The position numbers and the translations under genes are program-made. The notes beneath the pieces were generated by a model, which ran no database searches, was not told the DNA's origin, and saw nothing but the letters and a program-made list of their open reading frames with translations. Source: Zobellia russellii (GTDB taxonomy: Bacteria; Bacteroidota; Bacteroidia; Flavobacteriales; Flavobacteriaceae). From it: a DNA stretch of 64,000 nt. Where the stretch lies: the NCBI RefSeq assembly GCF_018728565.1, contig NZ_JACSOI010000003.1:1-64000 (forward strand), read 5' to 3'. Position 1 is the first letter of the stretch. Every line of letters starts with the position of its first letter. Positions 35,694 through 45,747 of the stretch are shown piece after piece.

Positions 35694-38600
35694 TTAATTT
35701 TTAATAAGTTGTACGGGGCCTAACAAGCCAGACGATAGAGGTTTCTTAAATTTAAAAGAACGCATTGCGGCTTTTGTGGTAAACGTATATCTACCGGTAG
35801 TAAATTCTTTTCCGCCCAGTAATCCGTTATTGAATTTTACCTTACGAACATTGGCATCTGGTGCTTGCTGGTCTCCCAGTAAACGGTTGATCCAACGGTT
35901 GGCGACTTCAATCTCCAATTCGTTGGCACCTTCTTGTAAGGCACCGGAAACTTCGATTCTCCAAGGGGCACACCAAACAACACCGAGGTCTTTGCCATTG
36001 AGCTTTACCCGTGCGATGTCGTTAACCTTTCCTAGGTCTATAAAGTATTTTTTATCGTCAACACCTTCCAGCTCAAAGGTTTTTTTATAGGAGGCAATGC
36101 CAGAATAATACTTTACGCCCCTATTTTCGTGGGATGTCCAATCTTGAAGCTCATTGAATACAATGTTTTCTGGCCCTCCGTTTTTGGGGTCAAAAGAAAC
36201 GAGCCACGAGCCTTGCAAAGTTTTTACAGGGGTAAGTCTTTCAAAGTTGCCGTTATTGTTTCTCGTATTGGTTTGATTAGTATTGTTTTTAGAGAAGGTA
36301 ATAAAGAAACTTTCGTAGGGGAAAAATTCTAAGGGGATAACAGTGCTACCATCTTTAAGTGAATAATCTGTTATTTTTCTAGTTTCCCCCGTAGTTGGAA
36401 GCCATAGCTCTGGAGTACCCTGGGCACGAAATGTGCATTTTTTGGATTGAAAATGGTCTGTTCTGTTGGCTACAAAATAGATGTCTCTGTTTTTTGTTTT
36501 TCGGTGGCCGAACCTAATCGTATTGTTTTCGGAACTAAAGTCTATAGGAACGTTTAATTCGGATAAAATTTCTAAAGTGTTTTTGAACGTAGGGTAAAGC
36601 TCACCGGTCTCCATATTGTTTAATTGACCTCCCCAATAAATTGTTCCGTTTCCATACTTTACCTCTTGTCTTGTTGCTGGAGGTTGAAGCTTTCCCCAAA
36701 GTTTTTCGGCCATAGTTTTAACTTGATCGTCACATTCTGGATAATCTGTTAGACTAGGGGACTTATGGGGAGGGGAACCTATTATTTTGGCGCCTTGCTC
36801 TACGAGCGATGCGATTTTGTGGAGTAATGCAGGTGTCATTGATTCAAAGTTGGGCAATACCATGATTTCATAGGAAGAAGCACCGGGAAAGACTATTTTC
36901 CCATTTTCAACTACGGCCCTATCCATTAACATTTTGGGAGAGCAGCCGTCAAAACCATATTTTTTCTTATCCGGAATGGCCCCATTTTCTTCCAAAGCAT
37001 CTGTAGGGGGGGTAAAGACCATAGGGGCACCTTCGGGTGTAAGATATAGAATGTCGGAAACTGCCTGCCCCTGTTGCATCATGTGCGAAGAACGATTAAT
37101 GTACTTATGGTATGCCTCGACCATGGGCCACCAGGTCTGTCCCCTGTCCCAATGCACACCATATTGTCCCATGGTCATTCCTGGACGGTATTCATCACCT
37201 AATGGCTTGTGGGCAAAAGTGTGATATATAAAGCGATTGACACCTAATGCCAAGGCCCAATCACTTTGGTCTTTCATAGACCAAGGGTATTCTTGCCAAG
37301 CCTGTTCGTTGCTAGAGGTGAAAACTTCCGCTCCTACTATAGGGCGACCGGTTATGTGGGCAATGGAAGTGGCTTCTAGAACTGCGTACCAAGTGACGTA
37401 TCCAAAGCGCTTGCTCCAAAATTCGGCCATGATAACATCGGCAATCGCTCCTAGGTCTAAGTCGCCTGCCGGGTTCATGTCGTAGGGCTCAATAGTTAAT
37501 TCCAAGCCGTTTCTATGTGCATATTTCTTGGCAAATTCAACGTGGTTTTCTAACACTAATTCCTTACAGGTTTGACGTAAATCCCATAAGAATCGTTCCG
37601 TAATCTCCGTACTTTTTACCGTTCGGCCAGTATAGGTTAGAAAATAGGGTTCAGGATCGTAGCCCCTACGTTTTATAAACTCTTCAACAATGCCTTCAGT
37701 CCAGTTTTGGGCCCCGCTTTCCCAACTATCCATATGGAAACCTGTCCAGCCGGAATCTTCTTTTCTAGGTGCAGTTTTTTCTAGTAATATATCAGTATAG
37801 TTTGCGAGATGATTTTTAAAGGCAACTGAATCCATTTTGTTGCTTTCGAGACCAATTACAGGTTCGGGGGAAGGACGGGTGCTTGCTCCCGTTACTCTCT
37901 TTCCCATACGGATAATGGTCCAATCACCTTTAGGAGCTTGCCAGACGAGCTTCCCGTTCGGCTCCATAAACGAGGTTATATTGATAACGTCGCCATGATC
38001 GAGGATTTTACCGCCATCGACATTTGAACCACCGGTAGGGTCGGGCAGAAAGGGTTTTACATTTGGTTTTGAAGAATAAGGGTCGCGTTCATAAAGCGCT
38101 TTTTCGTTTATATCCTTAATCGTTGGCTTTACGGAGTTGGGAATCGCATATACTGCAACATCCTCGTAATATGGATCTTTAAGGTTGTGCCATTGCGTAC
38201 TTCTCTGTTCGGGTATAGGAAGCTTTATTTTTCTTTTTTTTTTTCCTTTAACTTCTGTTTCGCTATACACCAAATGTTTCATAGACTCCTCTGGTGTAAC
38301 CCAAGGACCGCCGCTGCCGCACCATCCTGGTCCTGCACCTAACAAAATTTTAATTCCTAATCTTTCGGCCTCCCTAACCGCATGTACATAGAGCTCTTGC
38401 CATTCGGCACTCATAAAATCTATAGGGCCGCGGGGCACTCCGATTCCGACTTCAAGAAATATCAGGTTACTAATGCCGACTTCTTTCATTGATTCGAGGT
38501 CTTTCGTCATTTCTTCACGAGAGAGGTTTCCATCCATAAAATACCAATAGACTCCAGGAGCGGATGTAGAAGGCGGGTTTTTGAAATCTTCTTTTAGAGC

Positions 38601-38696
38601 TGACTTCTCATCGTTGTGCTGACCAAAAAAGAAAGTAGTGTACAGCATAAAACATACCACGGTTAATGGCTGTATTCTGGAAATAATTGTATTCAT
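35694..38696 (-). CDS. GH106 family alpha-L-rhamnosidase
   Basis: Secreted enzyme of 1000 residues that should release terminal L-rhamnose by inversion. After a signal peptide (ending near FFGQHND) it shows GH106 hallmarks: GVYWYFMDGNLSREEMTKDLE, GAGPGWCGSGGPWVTPE, GFHMDSWESGAQNWTEG, LELTIEPYDMNPAGD, GRPIVGAEVFTSSNEQAW and INRFIYHTFAHKP-like text. The Glu residues of TIEPYD and VGAEVFTS are the best catalytic candidates. The C-terminal 150 residues are a jelly-roll module (DIARVKLNGKDLGVVWCAPWRIEV). It precedes the sulfatase at 34211. Substrate linkage is not readable. Confidence 0.88.
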   Translation of the reverse strand: MNTIISRIQPLTVVCFMLYTTFFFGQHNDEKSALKEDFKNPPSTSAPGVYWYFMDGNLSREEMTKDLESMKEVGISNLIFLEVGIGVPRGPIDFMSAEWQELYVHAVREAERLGIKILLGAGPGWCGSGGPWVTPEESMKHLVYSETEVKGKKKRKIKLPIPEQRSTQWHNLKDPYYEDVAVYAIPNSVKPTIKDINEKALYERDPYSSKPNVKPFLPDPTGGSNVDGGKILDHGDVINITSFMEPNGKLVWQAPKGDWTIIRMGKRVTGASTRPSPEPVIGLESNKMDSVAFKNHLANYTDILLEKTAPRKEDSGWTGFHMDSWESGAQNWTEGIVEEFIKRRGYDPEPYFLTYTGRTVKSTEITERFLWDLRQTCKELVLENHVEFAKKYAHRNGLELTIEPYDMNPAGDLDLGAIADVIMAEFWSKRFGYVTWYAVLEATSIAHITGRPIVGAEVFTSSNEQAWQEYPWSMKDQSDWALALGVNRFIYHTFAHKPLGDEYRPGMTMGQYGVHWDRGQTWWPMVEAYHKYINRSSHMMQQGQAVSDILYLTPEGAPMVFTPPTDALEENGAIPDKKKYGFDGCSPKMLMDRAVVENGKIVFPGASSYEIMVLPNFESMTPALLHKIASLVEQGAKIIGSPPHKSPSLTDYPECDDQVKTMAEKLWGKLQPPATRQEVKYGNGTIYWGGQLNNMETGELYPTFKNTLEILSELNVPIDFSSENNTIRFGHRKTKNRDIYFVANRTDHFQSKKCTFRAQGTPELWLPTTGETRKITDYSLKDGSTVIPLEFFPYESFFITFSKNNTNQTNTRNNNGNFERLTPVKTLQGSWLVSFDPKNGGPENIVFNELQDWTSHENRGVKYYSGIASYKKTFELEGVDDKKYFIDLGKVNDIARVKLNGKDLGVVWCAPWRIEVSGALQEGANELEIEVANRWINRLLGDQQAPDANVRKVKFNNGLLGGKEFTTGRYTFTTKAAMRSFKFKKPLSSGLLGPVQLIKN

Positions 38697-38803
38697 TATG
38701 ATTGCTATTTTATTCTAAGGTTGTTTTATAAATATTGACTTGCCGTTAATGGGGAATTATTGCGTTTATATGTTTTTTAGATTGAATTATGTCTAATTCT
38801 CTT

Positions 38804-39865
38804 TTAAATGGAGCGTAAATAGTTTCCATAGCCCAGTAGGGCAACGGAAATTAGAATCACAAAAATACCTGTGCCTACCGTGATTTTTGCCCTACTTCCA
38901 GTCTCCTTCCATTCCTTTAGTACAATACCCCAAATATTACCTACCAATATGATACAAGACATATGCAGCACCCATCCTGTAGCTCCATTCCCCAATTTAC
39001 TTTCGCCCATGCCATAGAAGAAGAATTGCAGGAACCAGGTTGTTCCGGCCAGAGCGCATAACAAATAGTTTTTTCCCAAGGGTTTTTTTAAGTCTGAATA
39101 ATCGCCAAAGCTTTTATTTCTAATATTAAGTGAGACGCACCAAATTAGATTTAAGGTAAGGCCGCCCCATAACAGTACCACAAAGGTGGCGTTGTTCTGA
39201 AATAAAGGATTCATACCGGCCGCAACGGCCGATTCGGCCAAAGACTGACCGGCCTCGATACCAAAATTAAAACAAGAACTTAAAATTCCCGAGCATAAAC
39301 CAATAGACAACCCTTTGAATAAGTTAAACTCGTTATTGGTCTTTGATTGCTCTTTTTGGGGTAACTGTTTTTCCTTCATCATACCCGCTTTTCCGCAGAT
39401 AGCAATTCCTAGTAAACAAATTAAGATGCCCAATAAAATGACTTGCCCCCATGTAGAGGAAATTAGTTCGTTAAAAGTGGTCTTTCCTTCTTTAGGGAAA
39501 AAGTCGTAATAAATTGTTGGGACAAGGGCGCCAAATGCGGCGGAAAAACCGAGTATTACGGTATTTCCCAGTGATAGTCCCAAATAACGAATACCAAGGC
39601 CATAGGTCAATCCGCCAATACCCCACAACAATCCAAACAAAATAATATACCCCAATGTAGCTGGGGGCATACTCCAAATTAACTCCCAGAAACCGGGCAG
39701 GGTCAACCACGCCATGATAGGGGGTATTATAAGCCAAGAAAAGAGTCCGCCCACAAGCCAATAGGTTTCCCAATTCCAACGTTCCACTTTTTTATATGGC
39801 ATGTAAAAACTTCCTGCCGCCACCCCTCCGATTAGATGAAAAAATACTCCTAATACTGTTTGCAT
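38804..39865 (-). CDS. rhaT: L-rhamnose-proton symporter
   Basis: Inner-membrane importer of L-rhamnose, 353 residues with about ten hydrophobic helices. The N-terminus GVFFHLIGGVAAGSFYMPYKKVERWNWETYW and the block LLWGIGGLTYGLGIRYLGLSLG match E. coli RhaT in pattern; a central charged loop (KEKQLPQKEQSKTNNE) separates two halves. It lies 26 bases after the isomerase-like gene and 107 bases before a GH106 gene, so uptake of free rhamnose is coupled to the rhamnosidases of this operon, while catabolism is encoded at the left end of the window. Confidence 0.95.
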   Translation of the reverse strand: MQTVLGVFFHLIGGVAAGSFYMPYKKVERWNWETYWLVGGLFSWLIIPPIMAWLTLPGFWELIWSMPPATLGYIILFGLLWGIGGLTYGLGIRYLGLSLGNTVILGFSAAFGALVPTIYYDFFPKEGKTTFNELISSTWGQVILLGILICLLGIAICGKAGMMKEKQLPQKEQSKTNNEFNLFKGLSIGLCSGILSSCFNFGIEAGQSLAESAVAAGMNPLFQNNATFVVLLWGGLTLNLIWCVSLNIRNKSFGDYSDLKKPLGKNYLLCALAGTTWFLQFFFYGMGESKLGNGATGWVLHMSCIILVGNIWGIVLKEWKETGSRAKITVGTGIFVILISVALLGYGNYLRSI

Positions 39866-39891
39866 GTTTTACGATTTATTAGTGTTTGTCC

Positions 39892-41319
39892 TTAGCAAAT
39901 TTTAATACACTCAATATTTAAAAGTAAGGCGAGTTTTTTTATTTTCGATGCGATATGTCCCACACCCACCGCACAATGGTGCGCTGGTCCATGGCTGTTC
40001 CATTGTTGCACAAAATTTCGGGCACCAATAGAAAATTTATAGCGGCTATTGGTATTTCCTATCTCCAATATAGGCCCGGCCACCGATTCTCCTTCGGCAA
40101 TTAAGAACAAAAGACTTCCTTTGCCATCCTCAACAACGGAAAGAAGTGTTACTGGACCATTTTTGACTGTCATTTCAATAGAGAGCCCTTGACCTACTTT
40201 TCCGTGGTAGACCTCAAGAGGCTTTACCCTGGTCTTACCTTGGGCAATGGCAATATGTCCAGGACCGTCGTGCCCCATAAGAACCACATCTTCCTTAAAA
40301 TCTAATGCGTAATATTCGGTAAAAGAACCGCCTGCACCAAAACAATCCATAATTTTCATGGCTTGTGCATTCTTAATTTCATATTCGCCGGCTACAGGAA
40401 TACCACTACCTGTAAGTAGTGAAGTTCCTAGAATGATAGAGCTGAGCGTATCGTAATTATCGGAACCTTCGATGCCTTTATAGTAGTAGGCCATGGAACC
40501 CAAATCGTATTTGTTGACCAATGTATCTAATGCGACAGATGTTCTCGCGGCCCTTCTTACTTCACGTTCTAAACAATCGCTTTGAATATCGAAAGCCTCG
40601 TAAAAGGTTTGTATTTTATCTTCGATGGATTTGCTCGATACATTATGGCGCAATGCTGATAGTTCATCTACTTCAATAAGTTCTATATGTCCCCCAAATA
40701 CGGAATATTGAGTAGTTAAATCGGTATAGATGTCTAACATACCACTGTAGTAATGGCCCATGCATCCTAATTTGTTGTTGGACATGGAGTGTGATACGAA
40801 TGCGGCATCTACCCATTCTTGGACTTCATTCCAGGTTTTATCGTCATTTTCTAAAATACCGACAACTTCGTGAAATTGAATACCTACTCTTTTAAATACA
40901 TTTGCGATTTCCGGAGCGGGACACGAAGAGCAATACGCTAACCATTCACCGGTCATATCTTTTCTGGTCTTCAACTGGCTGAAAGCGTTATAATCAATGG
41001 CATCGACCGGGGTTAGGTTTAATATGATCACAGGTACTTTTGCCTTTTGTACCACTGGTAAAACAGTAGAGGATAAAGCGTAAGTGCTTATATATAGAAA
41101 AATAAGGTCTACACTTTCTTCCTTAAATTTAATGCCGGCTTCAAAGGCGCTAGAGCTATTATCTATAAGTCCAAAGTTGATAATGTCGTGGCCTGATTTT
41201 TTTAGTTGATTTTCGACTATTGTCGTATACCCCTCTAAACGGGATTTTAATCCTTCAAACTGATCCCAGTAGGTGTCTAGGCCAATTGAGAAAAGTCCAA
41301 TTTTTAAATTTGGAGTCAT
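39892..41319 (-). CDS. L-arabinose/L-fucose-isomerase-like protein
   Basis: A cytoplasmic 475-residue protein of the AraA/FucI superfamily. The expected metal ligands are present: Glu312 (GEYEIKNAQ), Glu335 (GGSFTEYYALDF), His350 (VVLMGHDGPGH) and His447/448 (HGPAHHC). The N-terminal half has LIFLYISTYALSS and CMGHYYSGMLDIYTD. An active ketol-isomerase is therefore likely, yet a dedicated rhamnose isomerase is encoded at 109. It may act on a second monosaccharide of the polymer or on a modified rhamnose. Its ATG overlaps the stop of the GH106 gene before it by 4 bases (ATGA), indicating translational coupling, and RhaT follows. Confidence 0.82.
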   Translation of the reverse strand: MTPNLKIGLFSIGLDTYWDQFEGLKSRLEGYTTIVENQLKKSGHDIINFGLIDNSSSAFEAGIKFKEESVDLIFLYISTYALSSTVLPVVQKAKVPVIILNLTPVDAIDYNAFSQLKTRKDMTGEWLAYCSSCPAPEIANVFKRVGIQFHEVVGILENDDKTWNEVQEWVDAAFVSHSMSNNKLGCMGHYYSGMLDIYTDLTTQYSVFGGHIELIEVDELSALRHNVSSKSIEDKIQTFYEAFDIQSDCLEREVRRAARTSVALDTLVNKYDLGSMAYYYKGIEGSDNYDTLSSIILGTSLLTGSGIPVAGEYEIKNAQAMKIMDCFGAGGSFTEYYALDFKEDVVLMGHDGPGHIAIAQGKTRVKPLEVYHGKVGQGLSIEMTVKNGPVTLLSVVEDGKGSLLFLIAEGESVAGPILEIGNTNSRYKFSIGARNFVQQWNSHGPAHHCAVGVGHIASKIKKLALLLNIECIKIC

Positions 41320-44300
41320 AATTTTATCTTTTTTGAAAAACGTAGCCGAACCGGACCGAACAAACCTGATTTTCGTAAGTACTTTTCAGCATCCGGTTGG
41401 TCGAACTTATTAATATTGGTTTTTGTTGTACGTTCATTAGGGGGTAATTTACTATCGCCAATAAGCTGATTGGGCCAAAGGTTGATGATTTCTATTTCGA
41501 TGGTATTGCTTCCTGCATTTAAATAATTTTTTACAGGTATTCTATAAGGTGCTTTCCAAAGGGTATTTACCTCTTTACCATTTATACGAACCGTGGCCAC
41601 ATCCTGTAGATTTCCCAAATCCAAGGTGATATTTAAGTTGTCCTGTATTTGTTTTTTGGGGAGCCTGAAAATTGTATTGTAGGTGGCTTTGCCGGAATAA
41701 TACTTAATTCTAGGGTCAGGAACCTCTGTCCATGATACAAGGGTGTCCATTTTATACGTAAAACTCTCCTTTTTTATAGGATGAAAAGTTACCCTCCAAG
41801 CATTATTGATATTCGAGAAGGTTTGAAATGACTTTACTACTATATTTTCTTTTTTTCGATTGGCTCTTGTGATAGTGTATGAACCAGGTTCAAAAACTTC
41901 GAGTATTTGTAGACCATCCTCTTTAAAGAATCTTTGGGCAGGATAGTCACCGACCTCTGTCTCTTTTGATACGGGAAACAACGAAACACCATCTTTGTAA
42001 ATAGCGTAGCCGACTTGAGGTTTAGTGGTATTCCTGAAAATAATAAACTTAGATTCCTCGGGTTTAAAATACAATGAAACTATAGTCTTTCCGTTTTTGT
42101 GTCGATAAAGTAAAGGCTTGGTAATGCTTCCATCCATTGGGTCCCATATTTCGGGGATACCATTTTCTACCCTAAATTCACAATCTACAAGTTCATAACG
42201 GTTCGGTAGCGAACTGTCATAGTGATATTTAAAGCTGTTGAGGTCTTTACGGAGCATGGTGTTAACCACAAAATAGATATCGGTTTCCTTTGTTTTTCTG
42301 TGGATATAATCCAATTGGGTATCATCATTGGCGCTCTTGAAACTAAAATCGGGAGATACTCTCATGGCCTTCAATACCTCAGCTGCCGTTTTGCCATATA
42401 CAACTTTCCCCTTTCCTGACTTGTTTTCTCCTTGGGGGGCAATCTCGGGACCCCATAGTCTGTTCACTATTTCGGCTACCTTCTTATCGGCTACAGGGTA
42501 ATCCATCAAGCCTTTTGCCCGCTTGGGCCTTGGACCGAGCACAGTGAGTCCTTCCTTTACAAACTCTTCTATTTTTTCAAGAACATCAAGTCGTATGGAT
42601 GCTTCATCGGGTAAAACTAGCACCCTATATTGCATACCATCGGGCAAGACCAAGCGGTTGTTCTCAACCTTGGCCCGATTTAATAGAACATCTGAGTTTG
42701 CCTTGTCCCAATCATAGCCAAAACCTAAATCGGGGACTTCGGTTTTTAAGAATACAAAATTGGGTACATCGTCTCCATAATAATATAAGGCATCAGCTTG
42801 AAAATGTCCTAGGCTCAGTAAGTAGCTAGAGCGATTCAAATAACTTGTAACTGCTCCCGCCTGTTCCCACCATGTGGTGCTGGTATTGAGGTGTGTGCCG
42901 GCAAAATACTCATTGCCCGGCACACCAAATTCTTCCGGAGAGGAGGTAAACGTATGCCATACCAAACGGTTGACCCCTGAACAAAATATGCGGTCAATCA
43001 CACCTTTTAGGTCATTGGGCGAACGTTCCCATTGAGGGCCAATACTTGTAGGGCCTTCCGCTGCCATGAAGCGTTTTCCGTATATGTGGGCCGCAGAAGC
43101 CCCTTGCTTGACAGATAGCCGTTCTGAATCTTCTATACGATGATTGTCGTTTCTTGCCCAAAATTCACCCATAGGGATGTCATTTGTGCCCATTACTTGT
43201 AATGCATCTACAGGGGCCGAATGTGGTCCGCCGGATTCTGGATGAACAAAAAGTCCGTTTTGATGTGCCAGTTCACTAAAATACTTGTAGTTGTTCTCAT
43301 AAACCAGGTCTCCTATCGTTCTTCTAAAATCGTATAAAAAGCGATCGGAAATCTGGGCATTGCCCACTATTTGATTTGTCAATACCGGTAAATATGGTGT
43401 TATGTCATAACCCCTTAACCGTTTAAAATCATTCATAAAAGTGTCCGTCCAGTTTACGGCACCCATTTCCCAGCTGTCGGTATGTAAAAACTTTAGACTA
43501 TTACCTGCTTTTTTGCTGGTTTCAATTAGGGGCTTGACTACTTGGTCAAAATAATCCTTAAAGGGCTTTTTGTTAAGATGGTCGTATGACAAACCTTTCC
43601 ATCCATCTGAACCTGTTGAAACCCGTGCCCCGGTATTGGCCATACCATAACGCACTACCGTCCATTTACCATTAGGGACATTCCAGTTCAGTGTATCGTT
43701 CTTGAAAAAATCGGTAATGTCGATTATTTTGGCGGGATCCAATCCTTGCTTGCCGAGGGAAGCTTTTTCCTTTAATTTATAAATGGGAAGGATACCTTTC
43801 CAGCCTAGATTGGCGTTCATACTTTTTTTGTCCCAGTCTAAAATAGTCGCTTCGGACAAATCATCATCTAGAGGGTAAGCTTGTACGATGATATCGCGAT
43901 AATAACCTTGCCCACTTGGATTTGGAAGAGGAATAGTTTGTAGACCGGGGCCTTGAACAGTGGTTTTACTAGCTACAATCTTCTTTAGTGCTTGCTCGGG
44001 TGTCACTGTTGGGCCACCAGGGTTCCAACCACTTTGGATATTCAAACTCAGTTCCATATCCAAGGAATCGGAAATCTTGATTGCATGGGCGAACAAACTA
44101 TGCCATTCAGGACTGGAAAAATCTGGGCCATGAGGAGTTTTTAGGGCAACTTTATAATTGGAAGAACCGGCATCGAAGATTATGGCCCCTCCGTAGCCTT
44201 TGGCTTTCATTTCACTCAGGTCGCGTGTAATCGAAGTTTTTGTAGCCATACCGTTGAGCCACCACCAATACGACCTCATTTTTGCTTCATTGGGTGGGTT

Positions 44301-44432
44301 TTTAAAACCTTTTTTGATATCAGCATAGCTAAGGTCGCTTATTGTGTTTAAGCTATAGTTTAATTGTTGTCCATAGCCCAAGCCCCATAGGAGTAATGCG
44401 ATATATGGTATTAGAATCTTCATCTTTAGCAA
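41316..44432 (-). CDS. GH106-like alpha-L-rhamnosidase, second copy
   Basis: Secreted 1038-residue enzyme. Signal peptide MLKMKILIPYIALLLWGLGYGQQ (the ATG at 44423 is an equal start choice). Hallmarks parallel the other GH106: YWWWLNGMATKTSITRDLSEM, SLNIQSGWNPGGPTVTPEQ, LHTDSWEMGAVNWTDTF, FVHPESGGPHSAPVD, RFMAAEGPTSIGPQW and NRLVWHTFTSSP, with Glu of HPESGG and AAEGPTS as candidate catalysts, then a C-terminal jelly roll (ATVRINGKEVNTLWKAPYRIPV). Sequence differs clearly from the gene at 35694, so the two probably cut different rhamnosyl linkages or tolerate different sulfation. Confidence 0.85.
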   Translation of the reverse strand: MLKMKILIPYIALLLWGLGYGQQLNYSLNTISDLSYADIKKGFKNPPNEAKMRSYWWWLNGMATKTSITRDLSEMKAKGYGGAIIFDAGSSNYKVALKTPHGPDFSSPEWHSLFAHAIKISDSLDMELSLNIQSGWNPGGPTVTPEQALKKIVASKTTVQGPGLQTIPLPNPSGQGYYRDIIVQAYPLDDDLSEATILDWDKKSMNANLGWKGILPIYKLKEKASLGKQGLDPAKIIDITDFFKNDTLNWNVPNGKWTVVRYGMANTGARVSTGSDGWKGLSYDHLNKKPFKDYFDQVVKPLIETSKKAGNSLKFLHTDSWEMGAVNWTDTFMNDFKRLRGYDITPYLPVLTNQIVGNAQISDRFLYDFRRTIGDLVYENNYKYFSELAHQNGLFVHPESGGPHSAPVDALQVMGTNDIPMGEFWARNDNHRIEDSERLSVKQGASAAHIYGKRFMAAEGPTSIGPQWERSPNDLKGVIDRIFCSGVNRLVWHTFTSSPEEFGVPGNEYFAGTHLNTSTTWWEQAGAVTSYLNRSSYLLSLGHFQADALYYYGDDVPNFVFLKTEVPDLGFGYDWDKANSDVLLNRAKVENNRLVLPDGMQYRVLVLPDEASIRLDVLEKIEEFVKEGLTVLGPRPKRAKGLMDYPVADKKVAEIVNRLWGPEIAPQGENKSGKGKVVYGKTAAEVLKAMRVSPDFSFKSANDDTQLDYIHRKTKETDIYFVVNTMLRKDLNSFKYHYDSSLPNRYELVDCEFRVENGIPEIWDPMDGSITKPLLYRHKNGKTIVSLYFKPEESKFIIFRNTTKPQVGYAIYKDGVSLFPVSKETEVGDYPAQRFFKEDGLQILEVFEPGSYTITRANRKKENIVVKSFQTFSNINNAWRVTFHPIKKESFTYKMDTLVSWTEVPDPRIKYYSGKATYNTIFRLPKKQIQDNLNITLDLGNLQDVATVRINGKEVNTLWKAPYRIPVKNYLNAGSNTIEIEIINLWPNQLIGDSKLPPNERTTKTNINKFDQPDAEKYLRKSGLFGPVRLRFSKKIKL

Positions 44433-44526
44433 TTTGTATTTAGGCCTGTATTTTGCTTCTCGATTGTTAAAATGGCTTTTTTTACTATTAAACAGTCTTT
44501 TCTTTTAGGGATACAGGATGCATGCA

Positions 44527-45624
44527 TCAGACCCTTTCCAATTTTATAGGGTAGGCTTTATTGGCATTCCATTGGCACACATATAGATTATCATCATTGT
44601 CGATACAGACATCGTGACAGTGATGAAAAACAGGCTCTTGCTGCATCATTCTTTGTAATTTTCCATTGTTATAGTTGGGAGCCGTGCCACCAGGATTTGA
44701 AACTACTTTATTGTTTATATCTAAAATGGTAACAAAACCAGAATTAGGATTGGTTCGTGTAGGGTGTGTATCCATGTATCCCTCAATAAAATCAATCTTT
44801 GAAGACCAACATACCCCGGCATATAGGTTTTGATGGTGAATGACGGGGCGACAAACGAAAGCACCGGGAAGAATGATTTCCTCAAGATAATTGCCATCTA
44901 AAGTAAATCGTTTAAAAGAATTGCTCGCGCGTGATGTAATAAGTAGGGTGGGGGAGGTTTTAATCCTGTAATCAATACAGATACCATGGGCGGTTTGGAA
45001 TTGGTCTTTGTCGGTGCCCCGGCCATTTCCTATTTTACGAATGAATTCTCCGTCTTTGGTAAATTGAAGTACATACTGGGATCCGTAGCCATCTGCAATA
45101 TAAATATCACCATTAGGGCCAATTGCGGTTTCGGTTGGCTTAAACGGATCTTCTTTTTTGTAGGCTCCATATTCGGAGGGATGGCCTAACAACATTAACT
45201 CTCTACCGTCTAAGGTTGTTTTTACCATAGATCCATCAGTGTCGCAAATAAAAAGAAAATCTTCTACACCGTCGTTCCATAAGGAAAGACCGTGTCCTCC
45301 TTTGTAGCGTATACCCCATGAGTCTAGTAATTTTCCGGACTTATCGTAAATCAATACATTATTGTGAGTGTTGTCCCCAACCATAATTAAACGGTTCTTA
45401 GAATCCATAACCATTTCGTGACAATTATTTACAGGGGTTTTGCTTGGGTCTAGGTTGCCCCACTCTTTGTGTACCTTGTATCGGAAATCACCATGACCTA
45501 TAACAGTTTCGGTTAGTTTAGGTTTAGACGAGTTGATGTTGAAATGGGGAACAACAAAAACACCCGCCGTAGCTTTGGCCGTTGTGCTCAAAAAATTTCT
45601 TCGATTTCTTTTTATTTTTTTCAT
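44527..45624 (-). CDS. NHL-type beta-propeller protein, Tat-exported
   Basis: A 365-residue propeller protein. The start at 45624 (MKKIKRNRRNFLSTTAKATAG) gives a normal twin-arginine signal; an ATG 12 bases upstream is possible. Repeated strands such as MDSKNRLIMVGDNTHNNVLIYDKSG, AIGPNGDIYIADGYGSQYVLQFTKDG and IDNDDNLYVCQWNAN are NHL/PAL-like blades. His and Cys residues (AHGICID, VFHHCHDVCID) could bind a metal. Function is unknown: candidates are a propeller-type lyase (some ulvan lyases are propellers), a binding protein, or a partner of the DUF1501/PSD1 pair immediately upstream. Export in folded form implies a cofactor or metal. Confidence 0.75.
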   Translation of the reverse strand: MKKIKRNRRNFLSTTAKATAGVFVVPHFNINSSKPKLTETVIGHGDFRYKVHKEWGNLDPSKTPVNNCHEMVMDSKNRLIMVGDNTHNNVLIYDKSGKLLDSWGIRYKGGHGLSLWNDGVEDFLFICDTDGSMVKTTLDGRELMLLGHPSEYGAYKKEDPFKPTETAIGPNGDIYIADGYGSQYVLQFTKDGEFIRKIGNGRGTDKDQFQTAHGICIDYRIKTSPTLLITSRASNSFKRFTLDGNYLEEIILPGAFVCRPVIHHQNLYAGVCWSSKIDFIEGYMDTHPTRTNPNSGFVTILDINNKVVSNPGGTAPNYNNGKLQRMMQQEPVFHHCHDVCIDNDDNLYVCQWNANKAYPIKLERV

Positions 45625-45713
45625 GGAATATGGCATTTATTATATTCTTCAAAGATTCATTTATAAACCTTATGTGAACACTGTCTAATTGATATGGTTT
45701 CTTATTAGAAACA

Positions 45714-45729
45714 CGGGCCATTTGGCCCG
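45714..45729 (-). other. Intercistronic GC-rich hairpin
   Basis: CGGGCC and GGCCCG form a perfect 6-base stem with loop ATTT (AAAT on the minus strand) between the DUF1501 stop and the propeller gene. It has no T-tract, so it is more likely a processing or stability element than a terminator. Confidence 0.45.
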
Positions 45730-45747
45730 AGCCTCAAAAGAACTAAC

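Noticed and set aside
44513-44529. ACAGGAT followed by palindrome GATGCATGCATC near the stop of the propeller gene
   Set aside because: It faces the wrong way for the minus-strand gene, has no -7 box 21 bases further on and no distal half-site, so it is not counted as a ninth regulon promoter.
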